NCBI RefSeq assembly: GCF_900108275.1
Contig: NZ_FNVD01000019.1
Location: 1 to 43,132, forward strand
DNA from: Jhaorihella thermophila
GTDB taxonomy: Bacteria > Pseudomonadota > Alphaproteobacteria > Rhodobacterales > Rhodobacteraceae
Length of the DNA: 43,132 bases
Direction: 5' to 3'
The notes beneath the pieces were generated by a model. The model worked only from the letters and a program-made list of their open reading frames with translations. It did no database searches and was not told where the DNA came from. Positions 42,707 to 43,132 of this stretch are shown here, piece by piece (the first letter of the stretch is position 1; the number at the start of each line of letters is the position of its first letter). A program made the position numbers and the translations under genes.

Positions 42707-43132
42707 TGTCTGAAGTCAGCACCTATCGGACAGATTTAGGGGTTTGAGCAACGGAGGATTTCTGGTTCATCGAAGCCATCAAGGAGCGAAGATGAACAAG
42801 AAATCCGGAACAAGCAAGGATGCCGCTGACAAGCTGGTCAGAGGCATCAAGCGGAAGACCCGTAAACAGTATTCAGCGGAAGAGAAGATCAGGATTGTCC
42901 TGGCTGGCCTGCGCGGTGAGGAAAGCATCGCTGCACTGTGGCGCCGCGAGGGTATTGCCGAGAGCCTGTATTACTCCTGGTCGAAGGAATTCCTCGAAGC
43001 CGGGAAGAACCGGCTCGCGGGCGACACCGCCCGGCAGGCGACGGCCCCTGAAGTCAAGGAACTGTGGTCCGAGGCGTTGGCGCTGAAGGAGGTCGTTGCG
43101 GAACTGACGCTTGAGAACCGGTTGCTCAAAAA
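42707..43132 (+). mobile_element. IS3-family insertion sequence, left part (runs off window)
   Basis: The recombinase similarity stops at about 42707. The following DNA begins TGTCTGAAGTCAGCACC and leads 85 bases later to an IS3-family orfA. The left boundary is inferred from the loss of recombinase sequence; the right end is outside the window. Confidence 0.65.
42792..43132 (+). CDS. IS3-family transposase OrfA (partial, 3' end outside window)
   Basis: The frame from the ATG at 42792 (AAGGAG upstream) to the window end encodes a transposase_8/HTH protein: KQYSAEEKIRIVLAGLRGEE, a classic helix-turn-helix IAALWRREGIAESLYYSWSK, and a C-terminal leucine-zipper-like coiled coil (EVVAELTLENRLLK). 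In IS3 elements OrfA is followed by the DDE OrfB, read by frameshift to give the OrfAB transposase; that part would lie beyond the window. Confidence 0.9.
   Translation, partial: MNKKSGTSKDAADKLVRGIKRKTRKQYSAEEKIRIVLAGLRGEESIAALWRREGIAESLYYSWSKEFLEAGKNRLAGDTARQATAPEVKELWSEALALKEVVAELTLENRLLK

Overview
The window is GC-rich DNA with coding frames strongly biased to G/C at third positions. It holds a repABC partition/replication module of the kind carried by alphaproteobacterial plasmids and chromids. Together with the protein sequences this suggests a secondary replicon of an alphaproteobacterium, probably Rhodobacterales (a Paracoccus/Rhodobacter/Roseobacter-type genome). I read no tRNA or rRNA genes. 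Nearly all of the content is accessory: defence, plasmid maintenance and mobile DNA.

Left part (1-22.8 kb). After the 3' end of an FtsH-like M41 protease gene comes a run of genes all read leftward, from about 22.1 kb down to 0.84 kb. In transcription order: a WYL-domain regulator; an Mre11/SbcD-like nuclease; a hookless Rad50/SbcC-like ATPase; a RecB-like nuclease + RNase H-like + UPF1-like helicase fusion; an unknown helical protein; a lower-GC insert (a GreA/GreB-like coiled-coil protein, the remnant of another gene, and an unknown protein); an SF1 helicase with a C-terminal Vsr/DUF559-type nuclease; a membrane-anchored coiled-coil protein; a membrane-anchored coiled-coil McrB-like AAA+ protein; a DUF2357 (McrC-type) protein; and an Hsp70-like protein. 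Most junctions overlap (ATGA or similar). A HEPN-domain gene is divergent from the WYL gene. The McrB-coiled-coil/DUF2357/helicase/Hsp70 half resembles the McrBC-derived 'coiled-coil nuclease tandem' (CoCoNuT) class of systems; its linkage to the Mre11-Rad50/helicase-nuclease half is the most novel feature of the window.

Middle (22.8-27.6 kb). An AT-rich spacer contains ten TGTAAC-type hexamers. It is followed by a parDE-like toxin-antitoxin pair, intact repA and repB, and a repC broken by a nonsense codon and a frameshift. Three 16-bp palindromes fitting the repABC parS pattern lie before repC, at the repC stop, and inside cas3.

CRISPR-Cas (27.7-37.1 kb). A complete type I-E locus follows repC directly: cas3, cas8e, cas11, cas7e, cas5e, cas6e, cas1e, cas2e, a leader, and an array of 16 full repeats plus one truncated terminal repeat.

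Right part (37.1-43.1 kb). A 0.5 kb spacer is followed by a short ORF, an unknown protein, and a GIY-YIG/DEDDh exonuclease fusion. A strong bidirectional hairpin separates these from a uracil-phosphoribosyltransferase-like gene and an HAD phosphatase remnant. The HAD gene is cut by an intact IS5-family element. On the far side of that element lies the C-terminal remnant of a large serine recombinase, then the start of an IS3-family element that runs off the window.
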